Source: DATARN01 sp963851105 (lineage in GTDB: Bacteria; Actinomycetota; Acidimicrobiia; Acidimicrobiales; Palsa-688). From it: 64,000 nt of DNA. The translations under genes were made by a program, and so were the position numbers. This document shows positions 35,747-43,890 of the stretch, in pieces. Below the pieces are notes generated by a model. It was not told the origin of the DNA. It saw only the letters and a program-made list of their open reading frames with translations, and did not search any database. The DNA lies in contig CAWKNP010000004.1 of NCBI GenBank assembly GCA_963851105.1, forward strand, positions 1-64,000, written 5' to 3'. Numbering within the stretch: the stretch's first letter is position 1; every line of letters starts with the position of its first letter.

Positions 35747-36751
35747 CTACGAGATTCGCCGCAGGCGACTGGCACCGATGTCGACTGGTTGCGCCAGCCC
35801 CCGGCGGCGCAAGACGATCCGCTCCAGGCGCCCGAACACCAGGGCGTCCATGAGCAGGCCGACGAGGAGGATGACGACCATGGCGGCCATCAATCCGACG
35901 TAGTCGTTCTGGCTCGAGGCATTTTCCAGGGTGCCGCCGAGCGACGGCCGATGGGCGATGGTCACGATCAGCTCACCGGCCATCAGCGACCGCCAGGCGA
36001 ACGCCCACCCCTGCTTCATGCCCGCCACGAAGCCGGGCAGGGCGGCGGGCAGGACCACGTGGCGGTACTTGGCGTAGCCCCGGGCGCCGAGGACCCGACC
36101 GGCTCGTAGCAACAGCGGGGGAACGTTGTCGATCCCCGACACCACGCCGTTGGCGATCGAGGGAATCGCCCCGATCAGCAGAACGAACAGGATGGCCCGC
36201 TCGCTGAGCTGGAACAGCACGACGGCCAGCGGCAGCCAGGCGACCGACGGCATGGTCTGGAAGCCGGTGATCAGCGAACCGAGAGCGGCGCGCAGGATCC
36301 GGCTCTGAGCGATGGCCACGCCGAGGAGGGCCCCGATGACGAGGGCCATGAGGTAGCCGGTCACGGCCCGGCGCAGGGTCACGCTGGTGGCCTTTACCAG
36401 GTGCCCGCTCACCGGGTTGCCACCGAAGAGGTTGTGCGCCAGCCGCCGCAGCACCGTTCCCGGACCCGGCAAGAGATAGCTGGGCTTCCATCCACTCCAC
36501 ACCACCACCTGCCAGATGGCGAGGGCGAGGGCGATGGCGGCCAGCTTGGGCCACAGGTTCTGCCACACCGAGCCCAGGCGCGACGGGGCGGCGGGCAGCT
36601 CGATCTCCAGCTCGTCGAGGCCCGCCAGCTCGCCCGAGAGCTGCTCGGCTGCGGCGCCCGGCCCCGCTCCCGCGCCGGCGGCGCCCGCCGCCACGCCCGC
36701 GTCGCCAGGTCCGGCCAAGTCGAGGGCCGGGGTTGGCTCAGTGACGGCCAT
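35747..36751 (-). CDS. ABC importer permease, nitrate/sulfonate/taurine type
   Basis: Membrane subunit of an importer of the SsuC/TauC/NrtB group. The 334-residue protein has an Ala/Gly-rich head of about 60 residues, one helix near 70-90, and a permease domain with the EAA loop FQTMPSVAWLPLAVVLFQLSERAILFVLLIGAIPSIANGVVSG. The start lies 14 nt inside the ATPase gene. With the two upstream genes it forms a full substrate-binding protein/ATPase/permease set. Homology does not separate sulfonate, taurine, nitrate or thiamine-precursor import. Confidence 0.9.
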   Translation of the reverse strand: MAVTEPTPALDLAGPGDAGVAAGAAGAGAGPGAAAEQLSGELAGLDELEIELPAAPSRLGSVWQNLWPKLAAIALALAIWQVVVWSGWKPSYLLPGPGTVLRRLAHNLFGGNPVSGHLVKATSVTLRRAVTGYLMALVIGALLGVAIAQSRILRAALGSLITGFQTMPSVAWLPLAVVLFQLSERAILFVLLIGAIPSIANGVVSGIDNVPPLLLRAGRVLGARGYAKYRHVVLPAALPGFVAGMKQGWAFAWRSLMAGELIVTIAHRPSLGGTLENASSQNDYVGLMAAMVVILLVGLLMDALVFGRLERIVLRRRGLAQPVDIGASRLRRIS

Positions 36752-37556
36752 GCCGTGCGACTTCCTCCCGCAACAGGTCGATGATGGCGGCCGACACCGC
36801 CGCCACCTCGGGCGACTCGATGCGGCGGGGCCGGGTGGCGGTGACCGGAAACTCGGCCACGACGCGACCGGGCCGGCTGCTCAGGAGCACCACACGATCG
36901 CCGAGGCGCACCGCTTCGCGGACGTTGTGGGTGACGAACAGCACGGTCATGCCCGTCTCCCGCCACAACCGCTCCAACTCGTCGTGCAGGAGGTCCCGGG
37001 TAATGGCGTCGAGGGCGCCGAACGGCTCGTCCATCAGCAGCACCCTGGCGTTTTGGGCCAGGGCCCGGGCCAGGGCGACGCGCTGGCGCATGCCACCGCT
37101 CAGCTCGTGGGGCCGCTTGTCGGCGAAGGCGCTCAGGTGCACCAGTTCCAACAACTCGGCGACGCGGGCGCGGCGGGCGGCCTTGCCGACCTTCTGCAGT
37201 TGCATGGCCAGCTCGATGTTGCGAGCCACGGTGAGCCACGGGAACAGCGCGGCCTCCTGGAACATCAGCGCGACCTGGCCGCCGGGGCGCTCTACGGTGC
37301 CGTTGGAGACCCCGTCGAGGCCGGCCACGAGATTGAGCAGGGTGCTCTTACCGCACCCCGACGCCCCTACCAGGCACACGAACTCACCCTGGGTGACCCG
37401 CAGCGACACCCGGTCGAGAGCGGCGACAGCGGCGCCGGCGTGGCCGTAGACCTTGGAGACGCCCTCGAGGACGATGGCGGCGGGCGCGGCCGGGCCGGAG
37501 CCGGGATCCGCCACCGCGGCGACGACTTCCGATGCGACCTGGTCGGTGATGGTCAT
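36738..37556 (-). CDS. ABC importer ATPase, nitrate/sulfonate/taurine type
   Basis: Nucleotide-binding subunit of 272 residues with Walker A GASGCGKSTLLN, Q-loop ALMFQEAALFPWLTVARN, the signature LSGGMRQRVALARAL, Walker B ARVLLMDEPFGALD, and the switch His in VTHNVREAVRLGDRVVLL. It resembles SsuB/TauB/NrtD. The start overlaps the stop of the binding-protein gene by 4 nt, and its 3' end overlaps the permease gene by 14 nt. Confidence 0.92.
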   Translation of the reverse strand: MTITDQVASEVVAAVADPGSGPAAPAAIVLEGVSKVYGHAGAAVAALDRVSLRVTQGEFVCLVGASGCGKSTLLNLVAGLDGVSNGTVERPGGQVALMFQEAALFPWLTVARNIELAMQLQKVGKAARRARVAELLELVHLSAFADKRPHELSGGMRQRVALARALAQNARVLLMDEPFGALDAITRDLLHDELERLWRETGMTVLFVTHNVREAVRLGDRVVLLSSRPGRVVAEFPVTATRPRRIESPEVAAVSAAIIDLLREEVARHGRH

Positions 37557-38629
37557 GTGCTCGCTACCTCCTGCTGGCCTTTGCTCTTCAGGACCTGGTT
37601 GAGCAAGGTGAGATCAAAGATGCCGTCAAGTTTCGGGCTGGTCAGCAGGCCGGCGGCGAGGGCGTTGGCGGCCTCGGTCTGCAGCGACGCGGCCAGGGGA
37701 TCGGCGGTGAAGGTGATGTTGGCGAAGGCCGACGACAGCACCGCGGGCGGCAGCGCCGAGCCGAGCGTCGTCAGTTGCTGGTTGGCGGCGGTGGCGGCGC
37801 CGCTCGCATCCGACTTGATGGAGGCGATCGTGTCGACCACACCGGCCAGGAAACGCTTCACCGTGGCCGGGTGGGCCTGGAGGAAGTCGGTACGGACAAC
37901 GATGTCGGTGGTGACGAACTTCCCGCCCGGCCAGAGCGTCTTTTCATCGACCAGCAGGTGGCCGCCGGCCGCCACCAATTGGCTGAGGAACGGTTCCGGT
38001 ACCCAGGCGCCGTCGATGCTGCCCGCCTTGAACGTGGTCACCGTCTGGCTGTTGGACTGGGGCTTGATGCTGACGTCGCCGCCGCCCTGCAGATCGGTCT
38101 TGAATCCCTGGGACTTCAGGTAGGCCCGCAGCGCCACGTCCTGGGTGTTGCCCAACTGCGGGGTGGCGATCGTCTTGCCCTTCAGATCGGCAGGGCTGGT
38201 GATGGCGGCCTTGGTGATGAGCCCGGCGCCGCCCGATGCGGCCCCCGCGATGATCTTCACTGCCCCGTTCGACTGGGAGAAGGCCGAGATCGACGGGCTG
38301 GGGCCGATGAACGCGATGTCGATCGCCTTGCTCAGCAACGCCTGTGTCTCGGCGGGGCCGGCGTTGAAGGTCTGGCTGGTGTCGAGCTTGTCGGGGGCCA
38401 GGTCCCGGGCGAAGGTCCCGTTCTGCACGCCCACCAGGGCGACGCCGTGGGTGATGTTGGGGAAATAGCCCAACTTCACCGTGACCGGCGCCACCGAAGG
38501 CGGCGCCGTCTTGGCCGCGCTCGAGGAACCGCACCCCGCGGCCACCACAACGCCGACGACAAGAGCTGTCGCCAGTCTGTATCGACCCTTTCCGAGTATT
38601 CCGCTCTTTCCTACCGAATGGATCGACAT
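37553..38629 (-). CDS. Substrate-binding lipoprotein of the nitrate/sulfonate/taurine importer
   Basis: The 358-residue protein has a signal with lipobox VVAAGCG, so it is anchored outside, then an NMT1/SsuA-like domain: VKLGYFPNITHGVALVGVQNGTF, FNAGPAETQALLSKAIDIAFIGPSPSISAF, GKTIATPQLGNTQDVALRAYLKSQGF, and DGAWVPEPFLSQLV. PNITHG and IGPSP are typical of the aliphatic-sulfonate and nitrate branch. Clear promoter elements lie immediately upstream, with only 8 nt between the -10 box and ATG, so the mRNA is probably leaderless. Import of a sulfonate would suit a cell making sulfoquinovose, but this is speculation. Confidence 0.9.
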   Translation of the reverse strand: MSIHSVGKSGILGKGRYRLATALVVGVVVAAGCGSSSAAKTAPPSVAPVTVKLGYFPNITHGVALVGVQNGTFARDLAPDKLDTSQTFNAGPAETQALLSKAIDIAFIGPSPSISAFSQSNGAVKIIAGAASGGAGLITKAAITSPADLKGKTIATPQLGNTQDVALRAYLKSQGFKTDLQGGGDVSIKPQSNSQTVTTFKAGSIDGAWVPEPFLSQLVAAGGHLLVDEKTLWPGGKFVTTDIVVRTDFLQAHPATVKRFLAGVVDTIASIKSDASGAATAANQQLTTLGSALPPAVLSSAFANITFTADPLAASLQTEAANALAAGLLTSPKLDGIFDLTLLNQVLKSKGQQEVAST

Positions 38630-38637
38630 AAATGGCG

Positions 38638-38666
38638 AGCGTATCGGTCACCTTTCCTGCCGTCAA
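38638..38666 (-). promoter_or_regulatory. Promoter of the ABC importer operon
   Basis: On the minus strand TTGACG (38666-38661), a 17-nt spacer, and TACGCT (38643-38638) give a good housekeeping sigma-factor promoter. Only 8 nt lie between TACGCT and the ATG of the binding-protein gene, which places the transcription start close to or at the start codon. The large palindrome (38681-38726) lies just upstream of the -35 box. Confidence 0.68.
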
Positions 38667-38680
38667 GGTCGGGGATTTTC

Positions 38681-38726
38681 GGGTAGCGCGATTTCCGTCG
38701 TGTACACGACGGAAATCGCGCTACCC
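38681..38726. repeat. Perfect 46-bp palindrome with no spacer
   Basis: The left arm 38681-38703 (GGGTAGCGCGATTTCCGTCG then TGT) is exactly the reverse complement of the right arm 38704-38726, giving 23 bp without mismatch and no central spacer; the centre is GTGTACAC. It lies between the stop of the SDR gene (38744) and the promoter of the importer operon. No T-run follows on either strand. It may stop transcription of the SDR as an RNA hairpin or be a binding site of a dimeric regulator. Confidence 0.9.
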
Positions 38727-38743
38727 CCCCAGAACGGCCGCCG

Positions 38744-39469
38744 TCAGAGGAGTCCGAGGACCGCCGCGCCGTCGACATTGACGGCGGTACTCGACAAGAA
38801 ATTGCAGGGCTGCGAGCACAGGAAGGCCACGATGCGGCCGAAATCGGCGGGATCACCCATGTGGGCGGCGTCGCCGCCCAGCTGCTTCATCCGGTCGGTG
38901 GCGTGATGACCGGGGCAGGCCAGGTTGAGGGTGATGCCATCGGGAAACAAATCCTGGGCCGCGGTCTTGGCCCACGCCCACAGGCCGGTGCGGGCCAGGT
39001 TGGACAACGCCAGGCCAGGGATCGGTTGTTTCACCGAAAAGGACGTGATCAGGCAGATGCGGCCCCATCCCGCCCGTCGCATCCAGGGTACGGACTCCCT
39101 GACCAGCCGGACCGATGTCGTCAGGTTGGCGTTGACGGCAGCCGCGATCTGGTCGTCGGTGACGTCGAGGGCACGACCGGGCGGCGGCCCGCCGGCATTG
39201 GCGACCAGGATGTCCAAGCCGCCGAAATGATCGGCGGCGGCCGCCACCAGGCGGGCGGGCTGGTCGGGTGCGGTGACGTCGGCCGCGATGGCCACCACGT
39301 CGGCTCCAAGCGCCAAGATCTCGGCCTCGGTGGCTCGCAACGCCTCCTCGCCGCGGGCGCAGATCACCACCCGGGCTCCTTCGCCCGCCAGCGCCAGGGC
39401 GCTGGCCTTGCCGAGGCCCTTCGATGCCGCGGTGACCAGCGCCACCTTCCCCGCGATTCCGAGATCCAC
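38744..39469 (-). CDS. Atypical short-chain dehydrogenase/reductase
   Basis: Classical-length SDR of 241 residues with the cofactor loop TAASKGLG (13-20), the DVTAPDQ and LVANAGG motifs, and Ser143 in ITSFS. The usual YxxxK motif is absent: the expected Tyr is Ser156 and the Lys is Arg160 in GLALSNLARTG. This belongs to the subfamily annotated as 3-oxoacyl-ACP reductase-like, in which the LSNxxR motif is conserved. Reduction chemistry is therefore uncertain. It begins 4 nt after the M24 peptidase stop, so it is probably the last gene of the lpd-E2-lipBA transcript. Confidence 0.82.
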   Translation of the reverse strand: MDLGIAGKVALVTAASKGLGKASALALAGEGARVVICARGEEALRATEAEILALGADVVAIAADVTAPDQPARLVAAAADHFGGLDILVANAGGPPPGRALDVTDDQIAAAVNANLTTSVRLVRESVPWMRRAGWGRICLITSFSVKQPIPGLALSNLARTGLWAWAKTAAQDLFPDGITLNLACPGHHATDRMKQLGGDAAHMGDPADFGRIVAFLCSQPCNFLSSTAVNVDGAAVLGLL

Positions 39470-39473
39470 GCGG

Positions 39474-40574
39474 CTACACCTCCACGATGGCCAAGCGATG
39501 GTCGACGGTGTTCAGCGAAAGCGGACCGCCCTCGGAGGCCACGACGATGTCCTCGATGCGGGCGCCGAAACGACCGGGCAGGTAGATGCCGGGCTCGACG
39601 GAGAAGGCGTGTCCGGCCACCAGGGGCTGGGTGTTGCCACTCACGATGTACGGGTCCTCATGCTCCTCGAGGCCGATGCCGTGGCCCGTGCGGTGGATGA
39701 AGTACCGCCCGTAACCGGCCTCGGCGATGATGCCCCGGGCCGCGCCGTCGACCTGCTCGCAAAGGATGCCCACGCCCGCGGCCGCGACGGCCGCCGCCTG
39801 GGCTTGCTCCAGCACGTTGTACAACTCGACGAACTCCACGGGCGGGTCACCGGTGAAGACAGTGCGGGTGATGTCGGAGCAATACCCGTCCATGGTGCCC
39901 CCGAAGTCGCAGACGACGGCTTCGCAAGGTCCGATGATGCGCAGGCCGGCGTCGTGATGGGGGCTGGCCGAATTGGGCCCACTGCCCACGATGGCGAAGT
40001 TGACTTTTTGGTGGCCTTCGGCGATCAGCCGGCGCCCGATCTCGTCGGACACGTCGGCTTCGCAGCGCCCGATGAGACCGATCTCGCCGCTCACCAGATC
40101 GGCGGCGACGCGATCGGCGGCCGCCGAGGCCGCGATCAGGGCCGCGACTTCACTGGTGTCCTTCACCGCCCGCAACGGCCCGGTGACCGATGACGCCTGG
40201 CGCCAGGTGGCGGCGGGGAGCCGGGACTGCAGGGCGAGGAGGAATGTCGCCCACGCCCGGTCGGAGATGGCCAGGTGGCGGCGGGCGCCGACCAGCCGGG
40301 CGACGATCTCGATGGGGTCGGACACCTCGTCCCAAGGCAGCACCGAGAACACGTCGGGGTCCTCGGGCACCCGCGGCGCCTCGAGTCGGGCGATGACCAG
40401 CGTGGCTTCGGCGTCGGCGGGCAGGACCAGCATCGTCAACCGCTCCAGCGGCATGGCGGTGTAGCCGGTTAGCCAGGGCAGGTCGGCGCCGAGCGAGAGC
40501 AACAGGCAGTCCACCCCGGCGGCGTCCATGGCGTGGCGGACCCGCTCCAGCCGGGCGCGCCGCAGCGCGGTCAC
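39474..40574 (-). CDS. M24 metallopeptidase (Xaa-Pro peptidase type)
   Basis: The 366-residue protein has an N-terminal creatinase-like domain (about 1-130) and a pita-bread peptidase domain with the metal-binding residues of M24: CDFGGTMDGYCSDITRTVF (two Asp), the His in FIHRTGHGIGLEEHEDPY, Glu in FSVEPGIYLPGRFGARIED, and the final Glu. All five ligands appear present, so it should be an active di-metal peptidase of the PepQ/PepP group. The GTG start overlaps the lipBA stop. Its link to lipoate metabolism is only genomic. Confidence 0.9.
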   Translation of the reverse strand: MTALRRARLERVRHAMDAAGVDCLLLSLGADLPWLTGYTAMPLERLTMLVLPADAEATLVIARLEAPRVPEDPDVFSVLPWDEVSDPIEIVARLVGARRHLAISDRAWATFLLALQSRLPAATWRQASSVTGPLRAVKDTSEVAALIAASAAADRVAADLVSGEIGLIGRCEADVSDEIGRRLIAEGHQKVNFAIVGSGPNSASPHHDAGLRIIGPCEAVVCDFGGTMDGYCSDITRTVFTGDPPVEFVELYNVLEQAQAAAVAAAGVGILCEQVDGAARGIIAEAGYGRYFIHRTGHGIGLEEHEDPYIVSGNTQPLVAGHAFSVEPGIYLPGRFGARIEDIVVASEGGPLSLNTVDHRLAIVEV

Positions 40575-42208
40575 GAGAACGACCCCGCGACCGTGACGCT
40601 CACGGCCTCCGCCGCCTGGCGGGCATGGAAGCTGCTGCGGGTCAGGGGCGATGACTCCACGTGGGCGATGCCCAAGGCTTCGCCGACCTCCTTGAGGTGG
40701 GCGAACTCCTCGGGGGCCCACCAACGCACCACCGGGAGATGGGCCTCCGTCGGACGGAGGTACTGGCCGATGGTGACGATGTCGCAGCCCACGCCCCGCA
40801 GGTCGGCAAGCGTGCCGGTCACCTCTGCCATTGTCTCGCCCATGCCGACGATGAGCCCCGACTTGGTGGTCAGTCCCGCGGCCCGGGCCCGGGCCAGCAG
40901 CGCCAGGCTGCGGGCGTACGACGCTGACGGGCGCACGGCCCGCTGCAGGCGGGCGACGGTCTCGATGTTGTGGTTGAGGATTTCGGGGCGGGCCGCGAAG
41001 ACGGTATGGAGGGCGGTGGGGTCCCCCTTGCAGTCCGGGATGAGAACCTCGACGGCGGTTCCCGGGCACCGCTGGTGGATGGCGGCCACCGTGGCCGCGA
41101 AGGCGGCGGCGCCCCCGTCGGCGAGGTCGTCGCGGGCGACGGCGGTGACGACGGCGTGGGCCAGTCCCATGCGGGCCACCGCCTCGGCCACCCGGTCGGG
41201 TTCGGAGTCATCGAGGGGCGACGGCTTGCGGGTGTCGACGAGGCAGAAGCCGCAGGCCCGGGTGCAGCGGTCCCCGTTGATCATGAACGTGGCGGTGCCG
41301 TCCGCCCAGCACTGGAAGATGTTGGGGCACCCCGCTTCTTCGCACACCGTGACCAGGTCGAGCGAGCGCATGGTGCGCTTGAGCTGGCGGTACTCGGGGC
41401 CCATCTCCGCCTTGGCTCGCAGCCACACCGGCTTGCGCTCGCCGAGGGGCATTGCCTGCGCGGGGTCGACTCCCGCCGCCGCCAACCGCCCGGTCAGGCG
41501 AGGCGCCACGGGGGATACGGCACCTCGGGAAAAGGGCGACAGGTCATCCGGTCGGACCCGCCAGGCCACATCCTGGCGCTCGACGGGAAGGGCATCCGGC
41601 CCGCCCTGCTGCGACCACCGCTGGGACACCGCGTCGACGACCTGACGCATCGTGACGTGGAGGCCCTCGGCGGCGAGGGACGTGACGGCCTTGTCGGCGA
41701 TGCCGCAGGGGACGATATGGCCGAAGTAGGTCAGGTCGGGGTCGACGTTGAGGGCGAAGCCGTGCATCGACCGGCCGCGGGAGATGCGCACCCCGATCGC
41801 GCAGATCTTGCGGTCGCCGATCCAGACGCCCGGCGCCCCGAGCAGCCGGCCGGCGCCCGCCAGGCCCAGGTCGCCGAGGACGTCGATGACCAGTTGCTCG
41901 AGGCGCCGCACGTAGTCAGGCGTCGAGTGCGATCCGGTGGGGACCGAGACGATGGGATAGCCGGTGAGCTGGCCGGGACCGTGATAGGTGACGTCGCCCC
42001 CCCGGTCGGCCTTGGCCAGGTCGGCACCCACCGCAGACGGGTCGACAAGAAGGTGTTCGGGGCGGGCCCGCACCCCCATGGTGAACACATGGTCGTGTTC
42101 CAGCAGCAGCAACCACTCGTCGCCGCTCGGGGCGCGGAACAGGGCCCGCTGCAGTGCCAGGGCGTCGCGGTAGGGGACCCGGCCCAGCCAGCGGATCCGG
42201 CGGGTCAC
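40571..42208 (-). CDS. Fused octanoyltransferase (LipB) and lipoyl synthase (LipA)
   Basis: One uninterrupted frame of 545 residues joins the two steps of lipoyl-group synthesis. Residues 1-215 are LipB: RGGDVTYHGPGQLTGYPIV, the catalytic Lys134 in GDRKICAIG and the acyl-carrying Cys168 in IVPCGI. Residues about 250-545 are LipA: the auxiliary-cluster cysteines 289, 294 and 300 in CEEAGCPNIFQC, the radical-SAM cysteines 315, 319 and 322 in CTRACGFC, and the closing RSS motif at 524-526. Both active sites look intact. A linker of roughly 35 residues joins them. LipB puts octanoyl on the lipoyl domain and LipA inserts two sulfurs, so the fusion could pass the substrate domain between sites. The GTG start overlaps the stop of the E2 gene. 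Confidence 0.95.
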   Translation of the reverse strand: MTRRIRWLGRVPYRDALALQRALFRAPSGDEWLLLLEHDHVFTMGVRARPEHLLVDPSAVGADLAKADRGGDVTYHGPGQLTGYPIVSVPTGSHSTPDYVRRLEQLVIDVLGDLGLAGAGRLLGAPGVWIGDRKICAIGVRISRGRSMHGFALNVDPDLTYFGHIVPCGIADKAVTSLAAEGLHVTMRQVVDAVSQRWSQQGGPDALPVERQDVAWRVRPDDLSPFSRGAVSPVAPRLTGRLAAAGVDPAQAMPLGERKPVWLRAKAEMGPEYRQLKRTMRSLDLVTVCEEAGCPNIFQCWADGTATFMINGDRCTRACGFCLVDTRKPSPLDDSEPDRVAEAVARMGLAHAVVTAVARDDLADGGAAAFAATVAAIHQRCPGTAVEVLIPDCKGDPTALHTVFAARPEILNHNIETVARLQRAVRPSASYARSLALLARARAAGLTTKSGLIVGMGETMAEVTGTLADLRGVGCDIVTIGQYLRPTEAHLPVVRWWAPEEFAHLKEVGEALGIAHVESSPLTRSSFHARQAAEAVSVTVAGSFS

Positions 42209-43890
42209 AGCTCGCTCGACCAGTCCCGGGTTTCGAGGTTTTCCTTGACGGCCTGCATGAACGCCGCCGCGTAGGCGCCGTCGATGGCCCGGTGGTCGAA
42301 CGAGAGCACCAGGTTGCCTACGGGGTGGATGGCGATGGAGTCGCTGCCGTCGGGCAGCTCCACGACCACCGGTATTTTCCGGATCCCGTCGGTGGCGATG
42401 ATGGCCACCTGGGGCTGGTTGATCACCGGGATGGTGAAAAGGGTGCCGAAGGGGCCGGCGTTGGTGAGCGTGAAGGTGCCGCCGCTGATGTCGTCCATGG
42501 TGAGCCGCTTGGTGCGGGCCCGCTCGGCCAGGCTGGCGATCTCCCGGGCCAGGGCCCGAAGGCGCTTGTCACCGGCGTTGTGGATGACGGGGACCAGGAG
42601 ACCCTCGAAGTTCACGTTGACGGCGATGCCGAGGCTGATCTTGTTGTGGACGATCAGGGCATCGTCGCCGACGGAGCTGTTCACGTGGGGCCACTCCGCG
42701 ATGGCATCGACAACCGCCCGGGCAAGAAAGGGGAGATAGTTCAGCCGGACGCCTTCGTGCTGCTGGAACCGCTCCCTTTCCGCCGTCCGCACCCGCTCGA
42801 CGGCGGAGTAGTCGATCTCCATGGCCACGATGGTGTGCGCCGAGGTGTGCAGTGAGCGGACCATGTGCTCCGCGGTGCGGCGGCGGATGTTGGTGAACGG
42901 GACGATCGTGTCGTCCTCACCTGCCACGGCTTCGGCGGCCGCCGCCGGCGTTGCCGGGGCGGGGGCCGCCCTGGGTGGAGAGGTGGGCCCGGTAGCCGCG
43001 CCGCCGGCACCGGCGCCAGCTGGGGACGTCCGGTCGATCCTCGGTGCCGAGTCGGGCGCGGTAGCCGCGCCGCCGGCGCCGGCTGGGGACCCCTGGTCGA
43101 TCCTGAGTCCCGAGTCGGGAGCGGTAGCCGCGCCGCCGGCTGGGGACCCCCGGAGGTCGATCAGGGCCAGCACGTCGTCGCGCGTGATGCGGCCGCCCGC
43201 CCCGGTGCCGGAGATCTGGCCGGGGTCGAGTCCGTGCTCGGCGATGAGTCGGCGCACGACCGGGGAGAGGACCTTGCTGGCCCCGCTGCCGCTGCCGGGG
43301 CCGCTGGGCGGCCGCTCGCTGGCCGGGCGAGTACCGCGGGCGCCGCCCGGCGATCCGGTGGCAGGGTGCGGCCCGCCCCCCTCCGCCGCCTGTCCCGGTG
43401 GCGCAGCCGACGGAGCAGGTGTCGCCGGGCTAGCAGCCTCAGGTACCCCCGGGGCTCCGGGGGGCGCAGCCTCAGGTACCCCCGGGGCTCCGGGGGTCTC
43501 AGCCTCAGGTGCCGCCGGGGCTCCGGAGGCTGTGGCCTCAGGTGCCGCCGGCGTCTCGGTCTCGGCCGGTGCCGCACCGCCGTCGCCATCGCCGCTGCTA
43601 GTGGCCTCGACGTCGTCGGCCGCGGGAACGGCGGGCTCAGCCGGGGCCCCTGTCGCCTCCGAGGAGATGACGGCCAGCTTGGTTCCCACGTCCACGGTCT
43701 CGCCCTCGGCCACCAGGATCTCCGCCATGAACCCGGTCACCGGCGACGGCACCTCCGAGTCGACCTTGTCGGTCGAGACCTCGAAGAGCACATCGTCCTC
43801 GGCCACGGCGTCGCCGACGCGCTTGAGCCACTTGGTGATCGTGCCCTCGGTAACGGTCTCGCCGAGCTGGGGCATGGTGATGTCAGCCAA
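42205..43890 (-). CDS. 2-oxoacid dehydrogenase E2 (dihydrolipoyl acyltransferase)
   Basis: Acyltransferase core of the pyruvate or 2-oxoglutarate dehydrogenase complex. The 561-residue protein has one lipoyl domain with Lys42 in STDKVDSEVP, a long Ala/Pro/Glu linker with repeated GAP/PEA units, a peripheral-subunit-binding domain (PVVRRLIAEHGLDPGQISGTGAGGRITRDDVL), a second linker with repeats of a GS-PAGAGGAAT unit, and the catalytic domain with FDHRAIDG (His533, Asp537). It overlaps lpd at its start by 8 nt and lipBA at its end by 4 nt. The homodimeric E1 aceE is 14 kb away. Sequence does not decide between SucB and a shared E2. Confidence 0.93.
   Translation of the reverse strand: MADITMPQLGETVTEGTITKWLKRVGDAVAEDDVLFEVSTDKVDSEVPSPVTGFMAEILVAEGETVDVGTKLAVISSEATGAPAEPAVPAADDVEATSSGDGDGGAAPAETETPAAPEATASGAPAAPEAETPGAPGVPEAAPPGAPGVPEAASPATPAPSAAPPGQAAEGGGPHPATGSPGGARGTRPASERPPSGPGSGSGASKVLSPVVRRLIAEHGLDPGQISGTGAGGRITRDDVLALIDLRGSPAGGAATAPDSGLRIDQGSPAGAGGAATAPDSAPRIDRTSPAGAGAGGAATGPTSPPRAAPAPATPAAAAEAVAGEDDTIVPFTNIRRRTAEHMVRSLHTSAHTIVAMEIDYSAVERVRTAERERFQQHEGVRLNYLPFLARAVVDAIAEWPHVNSSVGDDALIVHNKISLGIAVNVNFEGLLVPVIHNAGDKRLRALAREIASLAERARTKRLTMDDISGGTFTLTNAGPFGTLFTIPVINQPQVAIIATDGIRKIPVVVELPDGSDSIAIHPVGNLVLSFDHRAIDGAYAAAFMQAVKENLETRDWSSEL

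Noticed and set aside
38681..38726. Ordinary intrinsic terminator
   Set aside because: There is no T-run after either arm, and the palindrome lacks a loop; it is reported as a repeat with unknown role.
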